A stretch of DNA of 64,000 nucleotides from Nephrocerus scutellatus. Lineage: Eukaryota > Arthropoda > Insecta > Diptera > Pipunculidae. Below are positions 34,181 through 46,600 of this stretch, piece after piece. Location: positions 38,390,760 through 38,454,759 of the forward strand of contig OX352761.1 in assembly GCA_947095585.1 (NCBI GenBank), in the 5' to 3' direction. The first letter of the stretch is position 1, and each line of letters starts with the position of its first letter. Under the pieces are notes generated by a model, which was not told where the DNA came from, searched no databases, and saw only the letters and a list, made by a program, of their open reading frames with translations. Position numbers and translations under genes: made by a program.

Positions 34181-36806
34181 CGAAGTGGAGACCTTGCTGG
34201 TGATATCGGTGTACAATCACTGTAACGCAACGAGGGAAGACATCCAACGGGATTTGCAAACTGTCTGCAACACCTCCTCTAGACACACATACTGTGTTGT
34301 TGGAGGTGATTTTAATGCTAGACATACTCGATGGCAGGACGAAGTGTGCAATCACAAAGGAAGGGCCATTACAGACTGGATGGACTCAAATCCGCATCAG
34401 CACACGATGGCTATAGTTTTCCAGCCCCGGAAGACGTACCCTCGGACACCGTCAACTTTGGATTTCTTTCTGGCAACCACAAATTTCTTAAATATTCTCC
34501 CAGAATTAAGAAATTATTCCTGCTTGGCGCATGATAGCGACTCGGATCATATGGCCATAGAGCTTCGAGTGAGGCTGAACCAGCGAATTGTGCAAGTCAC
34601 CCCAACACCTGAACTTCACATCAACTTTAAGAAAATAAACTGGAACCGGTTTAGATCAGAAGTTGAAGCTGAACTTCCTATTCCAGCGGCTTGCAGAAAT
34701 CTGGAGAATACAGAAATTGATGATGCTATCAGAAATTTTGAGATTACAGTGAATTCAGCCATTAATCGGCAGAAAACAATTCGCACTAGCAGGGATCGCT
34801 TCCAACACTTGCCTGAGCATATACAGGCCATATATGCTCACAAGCAACGGCTTAGGAAACGCCTTCAGAGAATCTTCAATAGGACACTTAACACAGTCAA
34901 CGACGAATACCTGTCTGTACTTTCGCAACTGCGTTGTACAGTTAACATGTGTCGTCAAGCTGTGCGGAGGTTTCAGGATGATGAACTGACCAAACGGCTC
35001 CAGGACATCAAACCAGGCCCTGATGCTTTTAGGAAGCTGAACTCTCTGGTTGGAAAGCGTATTTCCATTCCAGAGACTATCACCATTGAAGATCGAACAG
35101 TATCCAGCGCTGCTGAGAAAGCGGAAGCCTTTGCCTGCCATTTTGAAAGGAGCTTTACGGACCGACCACCAACGCATCTTCCAGATTTCTTGGAAGAGGT
35201 TGAAAGTCTTGTGGAAGACACCACTTCTCCAGGAAATACTATAGTGCAGTTCAGTGAAGAAAATCGCGCCAACGCACCCGTAGATGTCGATATGTTTACC
35301 GGAACAGCTGTTGTCAATGATTTGATTATGAGTGGAAACTCAAAAAAATCATCAGGCACAGATGGGATTTCTAACTTTTTGCTTAAAAAGTTACCGGGTA
35401 TGGCAATTTTGATGTTAACCATCATTTTCAACAATTGCCTAAACAATGGCTACTTTCCGGACAACTGGAAGGTGGCCAAGGTAGTACCAGTACCCAAGAA
35501 AACCGACCGCTCCAGCGTAACTGGTTACCGTCCAATAGCTTTACTGTGTTGTATCAGTAAAGTATTGGAATCATTGATCCGTAAAAAGATCAATACGTTT
35601 TGTACGGAAAGAAATCTTATTCCTTCCTTTCAGTACGGTTTCCGAGAAAAGCACTCTACGCTGCACCCTCTGCTGAAGCTTCACAGTGACGTAACTAAAG
35701 GACTGAACGTCAAAAGTAGTACAGTGGCCTGTTTGCTAGACATCGAAAAAGCTTTCGATAGTATCTGGATAAACGGGCTATTGTACAAGCTTATTAGTTT
35801 TGGTTTCCCCAATTATATTGTAAAAATAATTAAAAATTTTCTTTTTAACAGGGTCTTCTTTGTACAGGTGTACGACCGCCCATCGACAAGGAAAAGGATT
35901 AAAGCCGGAGTTCCTCAAGGTTCCAGACTTGGACCAATCCTGTATAGCATCTTCACGGCGGATCAACCCACAAATACAGCCGGAACAAGGACTATGCTCT
36001 TCGCGGATGACTCCATAACGTATGAAGTTTCCCGCTCTCCCGAGATAGCTGCCCGAAGAGTGGAGGAACACCTCAGAAATCTTTGGGACTACTACCTGAA
36101 GTGGGGACTAAAGATCAACGCCAATAAAACGGAACTCATCTGCTTCCGAGTACCAGCAACCGAAACAAGGATAAGAAAAATCGCAAGCCGTTGCAGAGCC
36201 TTAAAAATCACCCTTCCAGACAACACAGTTATAAAAACCCAATCAGAGACGAAGTACCTGGGAATAAACTTCACCGAGAGGCTCAAGTTTAATGCCCACA
36301 TCGATAAAACGTTGAAAAAGGCTAATTACGCCCTTCATTTGGTGCACCCGCTTCTACGAAGGCGAAACGGACTGTCAAACAACACCAGGCTGCTCATCTA
36401 CAAGCAGCTCATTAGGCCAGTGATAACCTATGGCTATCCCATATGGTTCACCGTCTCACCAACAACGATGAAGAAGATCTCCCTATTTGAAAGGAAGGTA
36501 CTTAGGATCTGTACAGGACTCTGGAGGGTGCCAAACAGCTATAAGTTTGTCTCGAGTGCAAGGCTTTACGACGCGACAGGTCTGCTGCCCATAACCGACC
36601 ACTTGTTCCGAATGGCAAAGAAATTCGTTGATGGGTTGGAAACACATCCAAGTCCGGAGATGCAAGGACTGAGAATCGAAGAAATCGAGCCAAGCCACCG
36701 CTATATAAACATCAGAGGATTCACAGATGCTAGATTTGACGACATCTTTAATAATCAAGACGTTTCCTTCTACGAGAAGGCCAGCAATCAACATTACAGA
36801 GGCTGA
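34181..36806 (+). pseudogene. LINE A ORF2, second copy, N-terminally truncated by the duplication
   Basis: Open from the junction to the same stop as the first copy, 873 codons, identical where read. It lacks the first ~100 residues of the endonuclease (SYNVNSI and LQETN blocks) and all of ORF1 and the 5' UTR. GGDFNARHTRW, SDHMAIEL and FADD (36000-36011) remain. With no promoter or ORF1 it is expected to be immobile. Confidence 0.9.
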
Positions 36807-37084
36807 AGATCGCCCTGTTTATACCCCCTTTAATATTATTCTTCATTTTTATTTTATTTTAAAATTTATCGTTTAAAATTAAATTGCTTTAAAAATAAAC
36901 ATGTAGTAGATTAAGTAGTAAAAAATATTGTTTAATAATAAGCAATCCAAAAAAAAGACAATGTAAATACGTCGGGCCCCTTTTGTTGAGCCGACACTTA
37001 ATAATAATAGTTATAAGTTTAGTTTTTAAGTCAAAATTGTATAATATCTAAATGTTTAATAAAATATCTTAATCTAATCTTAAT
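36807..37084 (+). other. LINE A 3' UTR, second copy
   Basis: Matches 29093-29370, and is followed by the errantivirus flank at 37085. Confidence 0.8.
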
Positions 37085-37096
37085 CCTGCTGTCGAC

Positions 37097-38293
37097 TTAT
37101 GTAAGTGCTTCACTGAAAGTAAATAAGATCGAAACTGAAGCGGGATATACTGTTTTAGAAAGTGAGTCAATAAATCTAATAAAAAATTATTCAAAATAAT
37201 CCATGTTATTGATTTAAAAGAAATAGAAAATACAATACAAAAATTAAAAATTAGTATATCTAAAAGTTTTGAAGAAAAAAATAGTTGGCTTATTTTAGAT
37301 CTTAATAAAAAAAATTATGAATTAGAACATGCACTATTAACAATTACGATTCATACAAGAGAAAAAAGAGCATTAATAAATATATGAGGAAGAATAATTT
37401 GGTTATTTGGTAATCTTGATGATGAAGATAAAGAAAGTATAAATAACCATTTTAAAACAATAGATCTTATTCAACATAATGTTATAATAAATATGAATAA
37501 GCAGATTAAAATAAATAATGAGCTCCAAAGTTATTTAACAAACATAAGAATAGCTATCGAATCTCATAAGGAATGGTTTAATAAATCTTATAAAGATACT
37601 ATTGAAGAAAATTTCAAAATAACTAAGTATAATAACTTTCTATTACTAATAAACCAAATAAAAGATAGAATAGAAAAAATACAAGAAAATATTCTAATGT
37701 CAAAATATAAAATAATGAATAGATAGAATTAACAAATAAAGAAATAGAGTTTTACAACATAGATAGTTCAAAACTAAAGTATATAAAATGTAGTCTAGGG
37801 TCACTTAAAAACGAAATAATTTTGTTTGTTGTACTAATTCCAAATTTCATAGACCAAGAAATAAAAACCAAAATTATAATACCGATACCAAATAAAAATC
37901 TCACACAAGTAAATATTGATATAACTAAGCTTGTAACATTTAAAAATATAACCTACATTGTTAACGAAGAAAACTATCTACCCAAACTGAAAATTGCTGA
38001 TTCATGTATATCAAATCTGTTACAAAATAATTATTCTGATAGCAAAATAAAAAAATTTAGAAATAAAATATTACAAGAAATTGACATAGGCAATTTGCTA
38101 CTAATAAATGTTAACACAATTTTGTTCAGTAAATGTAATAATTTTTCATACGCGTTAAACGGCAATTACTTTATTAGATTTGAAAATTGTGAAATTTGTA
38201 TTGATAATTATAATATTAAACGTTTTGAAAGTAAAACTAATATAATAATACCCAAATTAAATATTTTGTCAGAAAATTTAACAGAAGTACCAC
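37097..38293 (+). pseudogene. env: Errantivirus env, third copy, 5' part
   Basis: Exact copy of 29383-30579 as far as read. It ends with AACAGAAGTACCAC (38280-38293), the left duplication. Its 3' partner begins at 42593 with the same 14 bases. Confidence 0.88.
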
Positions 38294-38809
38294 TCTCTCT
38301 CTCTCTCTGGCTTTCACATCCCATGTAGGGATTTTGCCGCCCGCACTAAGGTCCTCCATCCGTCTCGGTCCAACGCTCTCGTCCTCCAGTTTCGACATCC
38401 TAATGCATGTAGATCTTGTTCGACGTCGTCACGCCAGCGCAGTCGGGGTCTTCCTCTACGACGCACACCGGCTGGTTGTTGATGGAACACTTTATTGATC
38501 ATTCGTTGTTGTGGGGACCGTGTGACGTGGCCGAGCCATCTAACTCGATTGGATTTAATGAATCCGATAATATCACAGCCTCCAAGAAGCTGCCTTATCT
38601 CATGGTTCATACGAATCCGGTATTCATTGTCCGCGACTTTAATTGGACCAAAGATTGAGCGATTGATTTTTCTTTCGAAGGTAGATAACAATCTACAATC
38701 GCTAGTGGTCATGGTCCAGCTCTCGCTTCCGAAAGTCAGCACAGGTCTTACGAGTGCTTTATAAAGTGCGAGCTTGCACGACTGCGACAGATGTTTAGAT
38801 CGCAATAAT
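38294..38809 (-). pseudogene. RTE C-terminal part and (GA)7 tail, third copy
   Basis: Frame 38314-38805, same as the second copy. The 3' end on the minus strand is the TC run at 38294-38308. Confidence 0.85.
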
Positions 38810-40452
38810 TTTTTTTTTTTTTTTTATATAATTCGCTTCACGCTTCAAGGGGTTCGCACCCTTATAATGCTCGGCTATATGCTTGGCACAGCGTGGGCGT
38901 TAAGGAAGAGGAGGAGAAAAGAGGAGATGTCTATGAGCTTGTGTTTTGAATGCCTGTGGATCATAGTGAAGTGGGAAGACAGAGCTTGGCAAAGCATTCC
39001 ACATACGTGTTGTACGGCTGAAGAACGAATCCCTGAATTTAACTGTACGTCCGAAGATGGGCTTGAGGGTAAACTGATGAGCATTTAGAGCGCCACGAGT
39101 ATTGCGGTTGAATTCAAGGAGAGGTGGCATGCAGCTGGCTATTTCTCTTGAGCACCGCTGGTAGAAGAAGCGATAAAACAGTGACAAGCAGGAAACCTTC
39201 CTGCGGTGTTCAAGCGAATCTATTGATTTCGCTATATTTTCGTCACCGATAAGTTTTATCGCGCGGTTTTGTATTCTATCTAGCTGATACAAAATAGTCT
39301 TAGGCGCACCAGACCAGATATGACAATTGTACACAAGTTTTGGGCGAATAAAAGCCTTGTATATGGTAGCCAGATCAGAGGGAGTGAAATATTTCTTGCA
39401 CCGGGCTAGAAAACCTAAACATTTCACAGCGTTTTTGGCGACGGTAAATATGTGGTCATTCCAACGAAGCTTGTCGTTGACGCACATATCGAGAATTGCG
39501 AGATTTTCAGTTTCCTCGATGCAAGTGCCATTCATGGATAATGGCATGGGGTTAAGGATTCGCTTGGACGACAGGAGACAGCATTGGGTTTTGGAAGCGT
39601 TAAATTCTACTCGATTGATTTCTCCCAATTGTGTTATGCTGTCAAGGTCAGAATTTAACGAGCTTAACATACAAAGTTGTTTGAGTTTCACATCAGAGGT
39701 GGAGGGACGTTCCTCAAACTTATATGAGAAGCTGAGAGTGCTGTCGTCAGCGAAAGAGTGAATTGGATTAGAAGTCACAGATAAGAGATCATTAATAAAA
39801 ATGAGAAAGACTGTCGGGGACAGAACAGAGCCCTGGGGAACGCCAGCATTTATGTGGTGTATTTCAGACTTGAAACCGTCTAAAACAACTTGAATTGAGC
39901 GGTCCAAAAGATAGCTTCTAATCCAATGAAGTAATTTATCATCAACACCATAAGCACGCATTTTAGACAAAAGAGCTTGATGCCAAACTCTGTCAAATGC
40001 CTTCGAAATATCGAGTGCAACAGCTTTACTTTCACCAAAATGATGCAAAGATCGGTTCCACTGTTTGGTGAGTGAGGTGAGGTTTCAAGATATTTCTTAA
40101 GCTGATAATTGATCAGCGTTTCCATGACCTTGGAAAGAATGGATGTAAGTGCTATGGGTCGGTACGAAGAAGGAGACGACGGCTCGCCTTTTTTGGGTAT
40201 TGGCTGGACGAATACAGTTTTCCAACTTATCGGGAAGAGTCCAGAAGAATAGGATAGATGGAAAAGCTTACGCAATGGTAATGCCAGCTTGGAAGAACAC
40301 CTCTTCAGAACTAGTGGAGAAATACCATCTGGCCCAGCGGATTTGTGAGTGTTGAGATCATTTAAAACTCTAGCAACTGCACGAGTACGAAAAAATATCT
40401 GTCCCATAGAGTGTTCAATATTCTGAGGTGCAGGAGGCGAAATGCGCAGCAA
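38810..40452 (-). pseudogene. LINE B reverse transcriptase, third copy
   Basis: Frames 39880-40452 and 38900-40048, with the same frameshift as 31096-32738. One residue differs: SSGLFPISWK here, SSGLFPRSWK there. FADD is kept. Confidence 0.85.
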
Positions 40453-41598
40453 ACAGATTGGCCTTGTCTATAGAGCTGACAATTGGAATGTCATTATAAA
40501 TGAGCGTTGGAATCGACGACGAGGCTGTATTTTTGATTCTTTTCACGAAAGACCAAAAAATTTTACTACCTTTGGGACATTGTAGTATTTTCTGCCTTAA
40601 TTTTCGGTCGTAGGCGAATTTGACTCGCCGAAGATGGGCATTGCAATCATTCCTTGCTCGTTTAAACATTTTTCGGTTTTCCTCGGTAGGGTTTGCTTTG
40701 TAAAACCGAAAACATACCTCTCTAATCCTAGAAGCCTCTTTACAGCTCAAGTCATACCATCCATCTTCCTTTGATTTGATAGATTTATTCCTGAAAGGGA
40801 TAAACTTTTTCATACCAATAAGAATGATGTTTGTGATTGCATCAGCGGCGGCATCCACGTTGCTATCACGAAAAAATAGCGACCAGTTAGTTCTCCCAAA
40901 GAAGTTGTTAAGGCCGTCCCAATTGGCTTTCTCGTAATGCCATACTATTTTTTTTTTTTTTTTGGGAGTTTTTTCTCTAACTACGTGGTTTATTAACGAG
41001 AAATTAGCTGATACTACACAATGGTCTGACGAGCCTAGAGGCGATAATACATTTACGGAGTATTTCTCAGGACGAGAGGTAAGGAACAAGTCAAGGGTGT
41101 TAGCGGAATGATATGCAATGTCAGGTATTCGGGTAGGCTCATTTACAAGCTGAGTAAGGTGATTGAACTCAGCAAATAACTCAACACACCTTCCTTCGGG
41201 TGTTATCTGGCCAGAATGGCGAAGCCACCCGGAATTGTGTACATTGAAATCGCCCGCAATAACGATTTCATGCTTTTTATAAATTCTTAAGATTGAATCA
41301 GTCAGTGCATCAAACTCACTCTGAGTTGAAACACTGTCTAAGTTGGGGCTTCTGTAAAGGAAACAGTAGTAGATGTTGCGCTCTTGTACCTTAACTTTAA
41401 GCAAAATGAAAATGAATTCCGGTTTGGAACTTTGGCTAAATTGAGGCAAAAGCTGAAACGCAACATTACTCCGGACATAGATTGCGAGTCCGCGTCGAGA
41501 GAAAAATAATGGCACCAAGCTATACCCAGGCAGATTAAATTCCGAAACATCGGAATTATCAAACACCTGAGTTTCACTCAGTGCCAAAATTGCTGGAA
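40415..41598 (-). pseudogene. LINE B endonuclease, N-terminally truncated, third copy
   Basis: Identical in translation to 32701-33884. LALSETQV, AGDFNVHNSGW and SSDHCVVSANF are visible. Confidence 0.85.
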
Positions 41599-42592
41599 AC
41601 TGTCCTTCATATCGCTAGGTCTTCGGCCAAGAAGCACGATATTATCTGCATATCCAAGAATTTGGCCTGATTTATTAAATATACAGCGCGAAGTTTCAAT
41701 GTTGCTTTTTCTGATTACGTACTCAAGCGCCAAATTGAACAGCACAGGCGCGAGTGCATCTCCCTGACGAACACCAGATGTTATTTCAAAGGAGTCTGAC
41801 ACAGCTCCCTCAATTACGATTCTACATACAGACCCAGAGGTTGTTAATTTGTACAGTGAGACTAGTTTCTCTGGAATTCCTAGACATATGAGTGCGGCCC
41901 ATAGGTTTTCGCGGTTGATGCTGTCATATGCCTGTCTGAAGTCTATATACAGTTGATGTATGGTTATGTTGTACTCCCAACATTTTTCCAAGATCATCCT
42001 CATGGTAAAACATTGGTCAGTGGTCGATCGGTTGGGACGAAAACCACATTGATATTCGCCAATGATGTTTTCGGCGAAAGGGATGATTCTGGCAAGTATA
42101 ACATTAGCCAACACTTTGTAAGCAGTGTTCAATAGAGCGATACCACGATAGTTTCCACATTTAAGACGGACTTTTTTTTTGTGTAGCGGACATATGAGTG
42201 CGGTCTTCCAATTCTCCGGCAGTTCTTCTCGGTCCCAGATAGAGACGAAAAGATCGTATATATTTGTAGCGAGATTAACGCCTCCGAGCTTGATCAATTC
42301 TGCGGGGATTCCGTCGAGACCGGGTGCCTTTCCATTTTTTAATCTACTAATACCTGCATCTACTTCCTCTACTGTGGGATATTCGACGAAGATCTCTTCA
42401 CCTGGAGGAGCTACTGCTCTAATGGGGGTCACTTCGTCATTCCGATTTAGCAGATTTTGAAAGTAGCTTTGCCATACTGAGAGAACATCAGCCACGTTTT
42501 TTCTCAGCTCTCCATTCCCGTCTTTGATGGCTGTACTTCTTGGGTGGAAGTCTTTAGTTAGATTTCTGGCGTTAGCGAAACAGTCCCTTGAG
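41599..42592 (-). pseudogene. RTE reverse transcriptase, 5'-truncated
   Basis: An open frame from the RTE 5' truncation point. RT blocks in order: RLKNGKAPGLDGIPAELIK, NWKTALICPLHKKK, NYRGIALLNTAYKVLANVI, QCGFRPNRSTTDQCF, YIDFRQAYDSINRENLW, SGVRQGDALAPVLFN and GYADNIVLLG at 41641-41652 (minus). The last should be YADD, so a catalytic Asp is replaced by Asn. RTE enzymes also carry an N-terminal APE endonuclease, absent here. The frame ends where LINE B was inserted. Confidence 0.88.
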
Positions 42593-42899
42593 AACAGAAG
42601 TACCACAAGTCTATAATTTTGATAACTTAGATGAAATCCAAGAAATATTTCATAAAGAAGATAAAAGTTACAATTTTTATATTATATACATTTTTATCAT
42701 TATTATGGCACTGGTCGTTACATTTAGCAGATTGCGAAATTTTATAAGAATTCGACGGGACTCGAATTTTAAGGGGAAGCGAGTCATATTTGATGACAAA
42801 GTCAAACCCCAAATTATTGACACAGCTGCATCCGTTGATATTATGTCCGACGACAATTTAATATCCGACGACATAAATATCCCAACGGATGAAATCTAA
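42593..42899 (+). pseudogene. env: Errantivirus env, 3' part with membrane anchor
   Basis: Resumes at the right RTE target duplication. After ~25 residues comes a hydrophobic stretch (IIYIFIIIMALVV, about 42690-42728), then a basic tail LRNFIRIRR: a single membrane span with short cytoplasmic tail. The last ~40 codons, through TAA 42897-42899, overlap the 3' LTR. Cut off from the 5' part by 4.3 kb of insertion. Confidence 0.85.
42767..42781 (+). other. Errantivirus polypurine tract
   Basis: TTTTAAGGGGAAGCG lies immediately before the first base of LTR homology (AGTCAT, 42782) and inside the env frame. Confidence 0.65.
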
Positions 42900-43562
42900 A
42901 CATTCGCACATTAAATGTCGCTTTAACTATCCAACGACAATGTTAGAATCTAAACATTCGCACATTGAATGTCACTTTAATTATCCAACGACAATTGCTA
43001 TATTGCTTTCAACAAAATGAGTTAGGTATTTTTTGTGGTTAACGGCTGATTAAAGCACCAGCAAAAACTAACCAAATTTTGGTAAATTTTTTGTTTCATG
43101 TGTTTGCCAACTTATCCATATATAATTTTTAAAAGTCGACTCTGGTGGTGAGAATTATAAATAAAAATTTGGTTAAATATTCTTAACCAAAAATGTTTTT
43201 ATGTTTAACGCTTAACTACTTTCTGGTCTATCCAATGTGTTTGTAGTTGTAATTTTTATTTTTTTGTTGAAAGAAATATAGCAAATGTTGAAATCTAAAC
43301 ATTCGCATAGTCAGTAAGACTATGTAAGCAAACGAATCATAAAGCATTCGCGCCATTAAAACTAATGGGATAGTAATATCTCAATGATTAAAACCCCAAA
43401 CGAATTTGCTGACGTCGAATGTGTAGCGACCACCTAGTATGTAATATTATTATTGTACTGTTAGGCTAAGTATAAAAGACAATCACTCTTGTGATGAAGA
43501 GTCGAGTTTTCTATCAGTCTTTCTCCGGAACGGATTAAATTAATTAAATAAAGTTCAAATTA
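42782..43562 (+). repeat. Errantivirus 3' LTR, unit 1, containing a MITE and lacking its end
   Basis: Starts AGTCATATTTGATGACAAAG and keeps TATAAAA at 43471-43477 and the AATAAA block. The 290-bp MITE at 42995-43284 interrupts it. After ATTAAATAATAA (about 43562) family C sequence follows, so the last ~50 bp seen in the 5' LTR are missing. Confidence 0.8.
42995..43284. mobile_element. MITE (290 bp) in the 3' LTR, unit 1
   Basis: Inverted ends TTGCTATATTGCTTTCAACA... and ...GTTGAAAGAAATATAGCAA, 23 bp with one mismatch here and none in the copy at 46026-46315. It interrupts LTR sequence that is continuous at 16970. No coding capacity. Confidence 0.85.
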
Positions 43563-43870
43563 AATAATAAAATAAAACAACCCATAAAAATTAAAATTTT
43601 TCATTTAAATTCTTTAATCGCAGAATTTTCTAATCTCGATCCTGAATAATTTTTTTTTTTTATTGTAGGAGAAAATCATCGAAAGAGACATTTGACATCA
43701 GATGTTAAAATTGAAAATGCTCAGTACATTTTGTTCTGAGCACTTAGAGCACGTTCATACTCTGAGCAAATAAGAAACACGAGCATTTTTCTTGAGAACT
43801 CTTTGACTGCTCTGAACTAATTTATGAACTAAATTATGAAAACGTTTTGTGAACTTGTGAAAAGCTATTT
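43563..43870 (+). repeat. Family C repeat, unit 1
   Basis: Same landmarks as 2440-2750 (ACAACCCATAAAAATT, GACATTTGACATCAGATG, CTGCTCTGAACTAATTTATG). Confidence 0.75.
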
Positions 43871-43949
43871 GTTTTGCGATATCGTGTCACAGTATTAGTC
43901 ACATCAGTATAAGCAGAAATAACCGGCGTTTCCCGGCTGTCCCATCACA

Positions 43950-44035
43950 CTGATCCCCGCCCACTGACCTCCCTCCCACTGACCTCCCGCCCACTGACCT
44001 CCCGCCCACTGATGCCAAGCCCTATTACATCCACG
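43950..44035. repeat. GC-rich minisatellite (CCCACTGACCTCCCG)n, unit 1
   Basis: About four copies of a ~16-bp unit between two CGTTTCCCGGCTG half-repeats. Repeated at 47385-47470. It stands out from the AT-rich surroundings. Confidence 0.7.
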
Positions 44036-44359
44036 TTTCCCGGCTGCCCCATCTTTATATGAAGATCATATACAGGAAAAACTACATTTTCCGCTCCAGC
44101 GCCACCTATCGGGTCGAAATTTTGTTAACGACTTTCTTTTTATTTAAATATTATACGGTGTGAATTTGAGCCAAATCGTTCAATAAATAAGAATTTTCGA
44201 AGAAAAAAAAATGATACCAGCGCCACCTAGCGGGGCTGAACTAACTCATAAACCTTCGCGGGCTCATGTACAACAACTTTGCTAAAGATCCTCACATGAT
44301 CAAATGCATAGTTTACGATTCTATAAAGGATATACACACAGACATTCATTTTTATATAT

Positions 44360-45396
44360 ACAGGGTGTATCCGTTAAGGTGGCAAATACTTAAAGGTATG
44401 ATTCCTTGGTTAATTTCGTGAAAAAAATCGTATTGGAGGGGGGGTCTATTTTCACCCCCTGCGGTGTACGTAGCGTTTTAATTTGACCTTACATCACTTC
44501 ACACCCCGTAACTCTTGAACGCTTCTAGCTACAATGCCACTGTTGATCATTTTTGAAATAAAATTAAATTTATAAGATCAAATAATAAACATTTTCTTAA
44601 ATTCTTGAAACCGTTCCCGATATAAACGTCGTCAAAATCCAAAAATGTTTTTTCTTTTCTTAAATTTTATTTTTAAATGCGAATATTTCGAAAATCGCTC
44701 TCGGATAATTTTTTTTTGACAAATGCAATAATAAAGCCTATTCAATTCTCTACAAATCCACCTCACAATATTTATGCATTCGGTCAACAGGAGCAGGATT
44801 AAAAGTGAAAGTTTGTAAAATGAACGAAAACGTACTTTTGACCTTACATGACTTCACACCCTATAACACTTGAACCCTTCCAGACACAAGGTTACTATTA
44901 ATCTTTTTTGAAAGAATAGTACATTTTTAAGATCAAACAATGTACATTTTTTTAAATTATTTTAGCCATACCGATATAAAGGTCGTCAAATTCAAAACAA
45001 AATTTTTTAAAATTTTTTTTACCAACACGATTATTTCGAGAAATACTCTTAGATACATTTTTTTGATAAATACAGTATTAAAGCCTGTTTAAATTCCTAC
45101 AAATACATCGCAAAATATTTATGCATTCTGCCAACAAGAGCGTGATAGTGCGGGTTGTGTTACTACTACTACGCATAAGAAGGGTTGCATGACGTTCTAG
45201 TGTTCCTGCAGCAACAGTGCAACAAAATAACACGGGCAGTGGATGCACCCTTACCACTTCACTTTAGTGCATAGTCTGCTTCAAAAGGACTTACCAAGAA
45301 GGACCTAATTTTGTGAGTCGATTTCACAACATCGAATGGACACATAAAATTGGTGGTCAAAATGGACACATGCAAATGGTGTCCACTCACAAAATT
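44360..45396 (+). repeat. Family B element, unit 1, cut at its centre
   Basis: Starts ACAGGGTGTATCCGTTAAGG. It contains two related ~330-bp internal segments, each beginning TTTTGACCTTACATSACTTCACACC, and a third related part. It is cut at ACTCACAAAATT, the inner edge of the inverted repeat seen whole in unit 2. Confidence 0.75.
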
Positions 45397-45623
45397 CCTC
45401 TACTGTGGGATATTCGACGAAGATCTCTTCACCTGGAGGAGCTACTGCTCTAATGGGGGTCACTTCGTCATTCCGATTTAGCAGCTTTTGAATGTAGCTT
45501 TGCCATACTGAGAGAACATCAGCCACGTTTGTTCTCAGCTCTCCATTCCCGTCTTTGATGGCTGTACTTCTTGGGTGGAAGTCTTTAGTTAGATTTCTGG
45601 CGTTAGCGAAACAGTCCCTTGAG
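45397..45623 (-). pseudogene. RTE reverse transcriptase fragment, extra copy
   Basis: Matches 42366-42592 (LLFSRDCFANARNLTKDFHP to FVEYPTVEE). The frame then runs into unrelated sequence at the duplication junction. Confidence 0.85.
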
Positions 45624-45930
45624 AACAGAAGTACCACAAGTCTATAATTTTGATAACTTAGATGAAATCCAAGAAATATTTCATAAAGAAGTTAAAAGTT
45701 ACAATTTTTATATTATATACATATATATCATTATTATGGCACTGGTCGTTACATTTAGCAGATTGCGAAATTTTATAAGAATTCGACGGGACTCGAATTT
45801 TAAGGGGAAGCGAGTCATATTTGATGACAAAGTCAAACCCCAAATTATTGACACAGCTGCATCCGTTGATATTATGTCCAACGACAATTTAATATCCGAC
45901 GACATAAATATCCCAACGGATGAAATCTAA
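45624..45930 (+). pseudogene. env: Errantivirus env 3' part, second copy
   Basis: 103-codon frame nearly the same as 42593-42899, including the membrane span and basic tail. A few residues differ (EVKSYN versus EDKSYN, IYIII versus IFIII, MSNDN versus MSDDN). Confidence 0.85.
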
Positions 45931-46600
45931 ACATTCGCACATTAAATGTCGCTTTAACTATCCAACGACAATGTTAGAATCTAAACATTCGCACATTGAA
46001 TGTCACTTTAATTATCCAACGCCAATTGCTATATTGCTTTCAACAAAATGAGTTAGGTATTTTTTGTGGTTAACGGCTGATTAAAGCACCAGCAAAAACT
46101 AACCAAATTTTGGTAAATTTTTTGTTTCATGTGTTTGCCAACTTATCCATATATAATTTTTAAAAGTCGACTCTGGTGGTGAGAATTATAAATAAAAATT
46201 TGGTTAAATATTCTTAACCAAAAATGTTTTTATGGTTAACGCTTAACTACTTTCTGGTCTATCCAATGTGTTTGTTGTTGTAATTTTTATTTTTTTGTTG
46301 AAAGCAATATAGCAAATGTTGAAATCTAAACATTCGCATAGTCAGTAAGACTATGTAAGCAAACGAATCATAAAGCATTCGCGCCATTAAAACTAATGGG
46401 ATAGTAATATCTCAATGATTAAAACCCCAAACGAATTTGCTGACGTCGAATGTGTAGCGACCACCTAGTATGTAAGATTATTATTGTACTGTTAGGCTAA
46501 GTATAAAAGACAATCACTCTTGTGATGAAGAGTCGAGTTTTCTATCAGTCTTTCTCCGGAACGGATTAAATTAATTAAATAAAGTTCAAATTAAATAATA
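45813..46600 (+). repeat. Errantivirus 3' LTR, unit 2, with MITE
   Basis: Homologous to 42782-43562. TATAAAA at 46502-46508. Contains the MITE at 46026-46315. Confidence 0.8.
46026..46315. mobile_element. MITE (290 bp) in the 3' LTR, unit 2
   Basis: Perfect 23-bp terminal inverted repeats (TTGCTATATTGCTTTCAAC...). Same position as 42995-43284, so it was present before the 3-kb duplication. Confidence 0.85.

Larger units (their letters stand above)
34181..41893 (+). repeat. 7714-bp tandem duplication, unit 2
   Basis: Repeats 26467-34179 almost base for base. Similarity ends at 41893 (CATATGAGT), where the original RTE continues GCGGCCCATAGG. Confidence 0.93.
38294..42592 (-). mobile_element. 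RTE-clade LINE with LINE B nested inside, 14-bp target duplication
   Basis: Bounded by AACAGAAGTACCAC at 38280-38293 and 42593-42606 within errantivirus env. From 42592 downward: RTE RT (to about 41600), LINE B (41598-38810), then the RTE C-terminal part and (GA)7 tail (38808-38294). RTE is 5'-truncated, without its endonuclease. Roughly 100 residues between YADN and KALVRP are missing at the LINE B site, so that insertion came with a deletion or a later loss. Confidence 0.85.
42366..45396 (+). repeat. ~3.03-kb tandem duplication, unit 1
   Basis: CCTCTACTGTGGGATATTCG at 42366 recurs at 45397, a period of 3031 bp. The unit runs from inside RTE RT through env C-terminus, LTR, family C, GC-rich minisatellite and family B to ACTCACAAAATT at 45396. 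Differences from unit 2 are few (for example GATAAAAG versus GTTAAAAG near 42662 and 45693). Confidence 0.92.

Noticed and set aside
33864..34355. 163-codon frame that seems to fuse two proteins
   Set aside because: It crosses the 7.7-kb duplication junction: RTE RT on one side, antisense LINE A on the other. A chance fusion.
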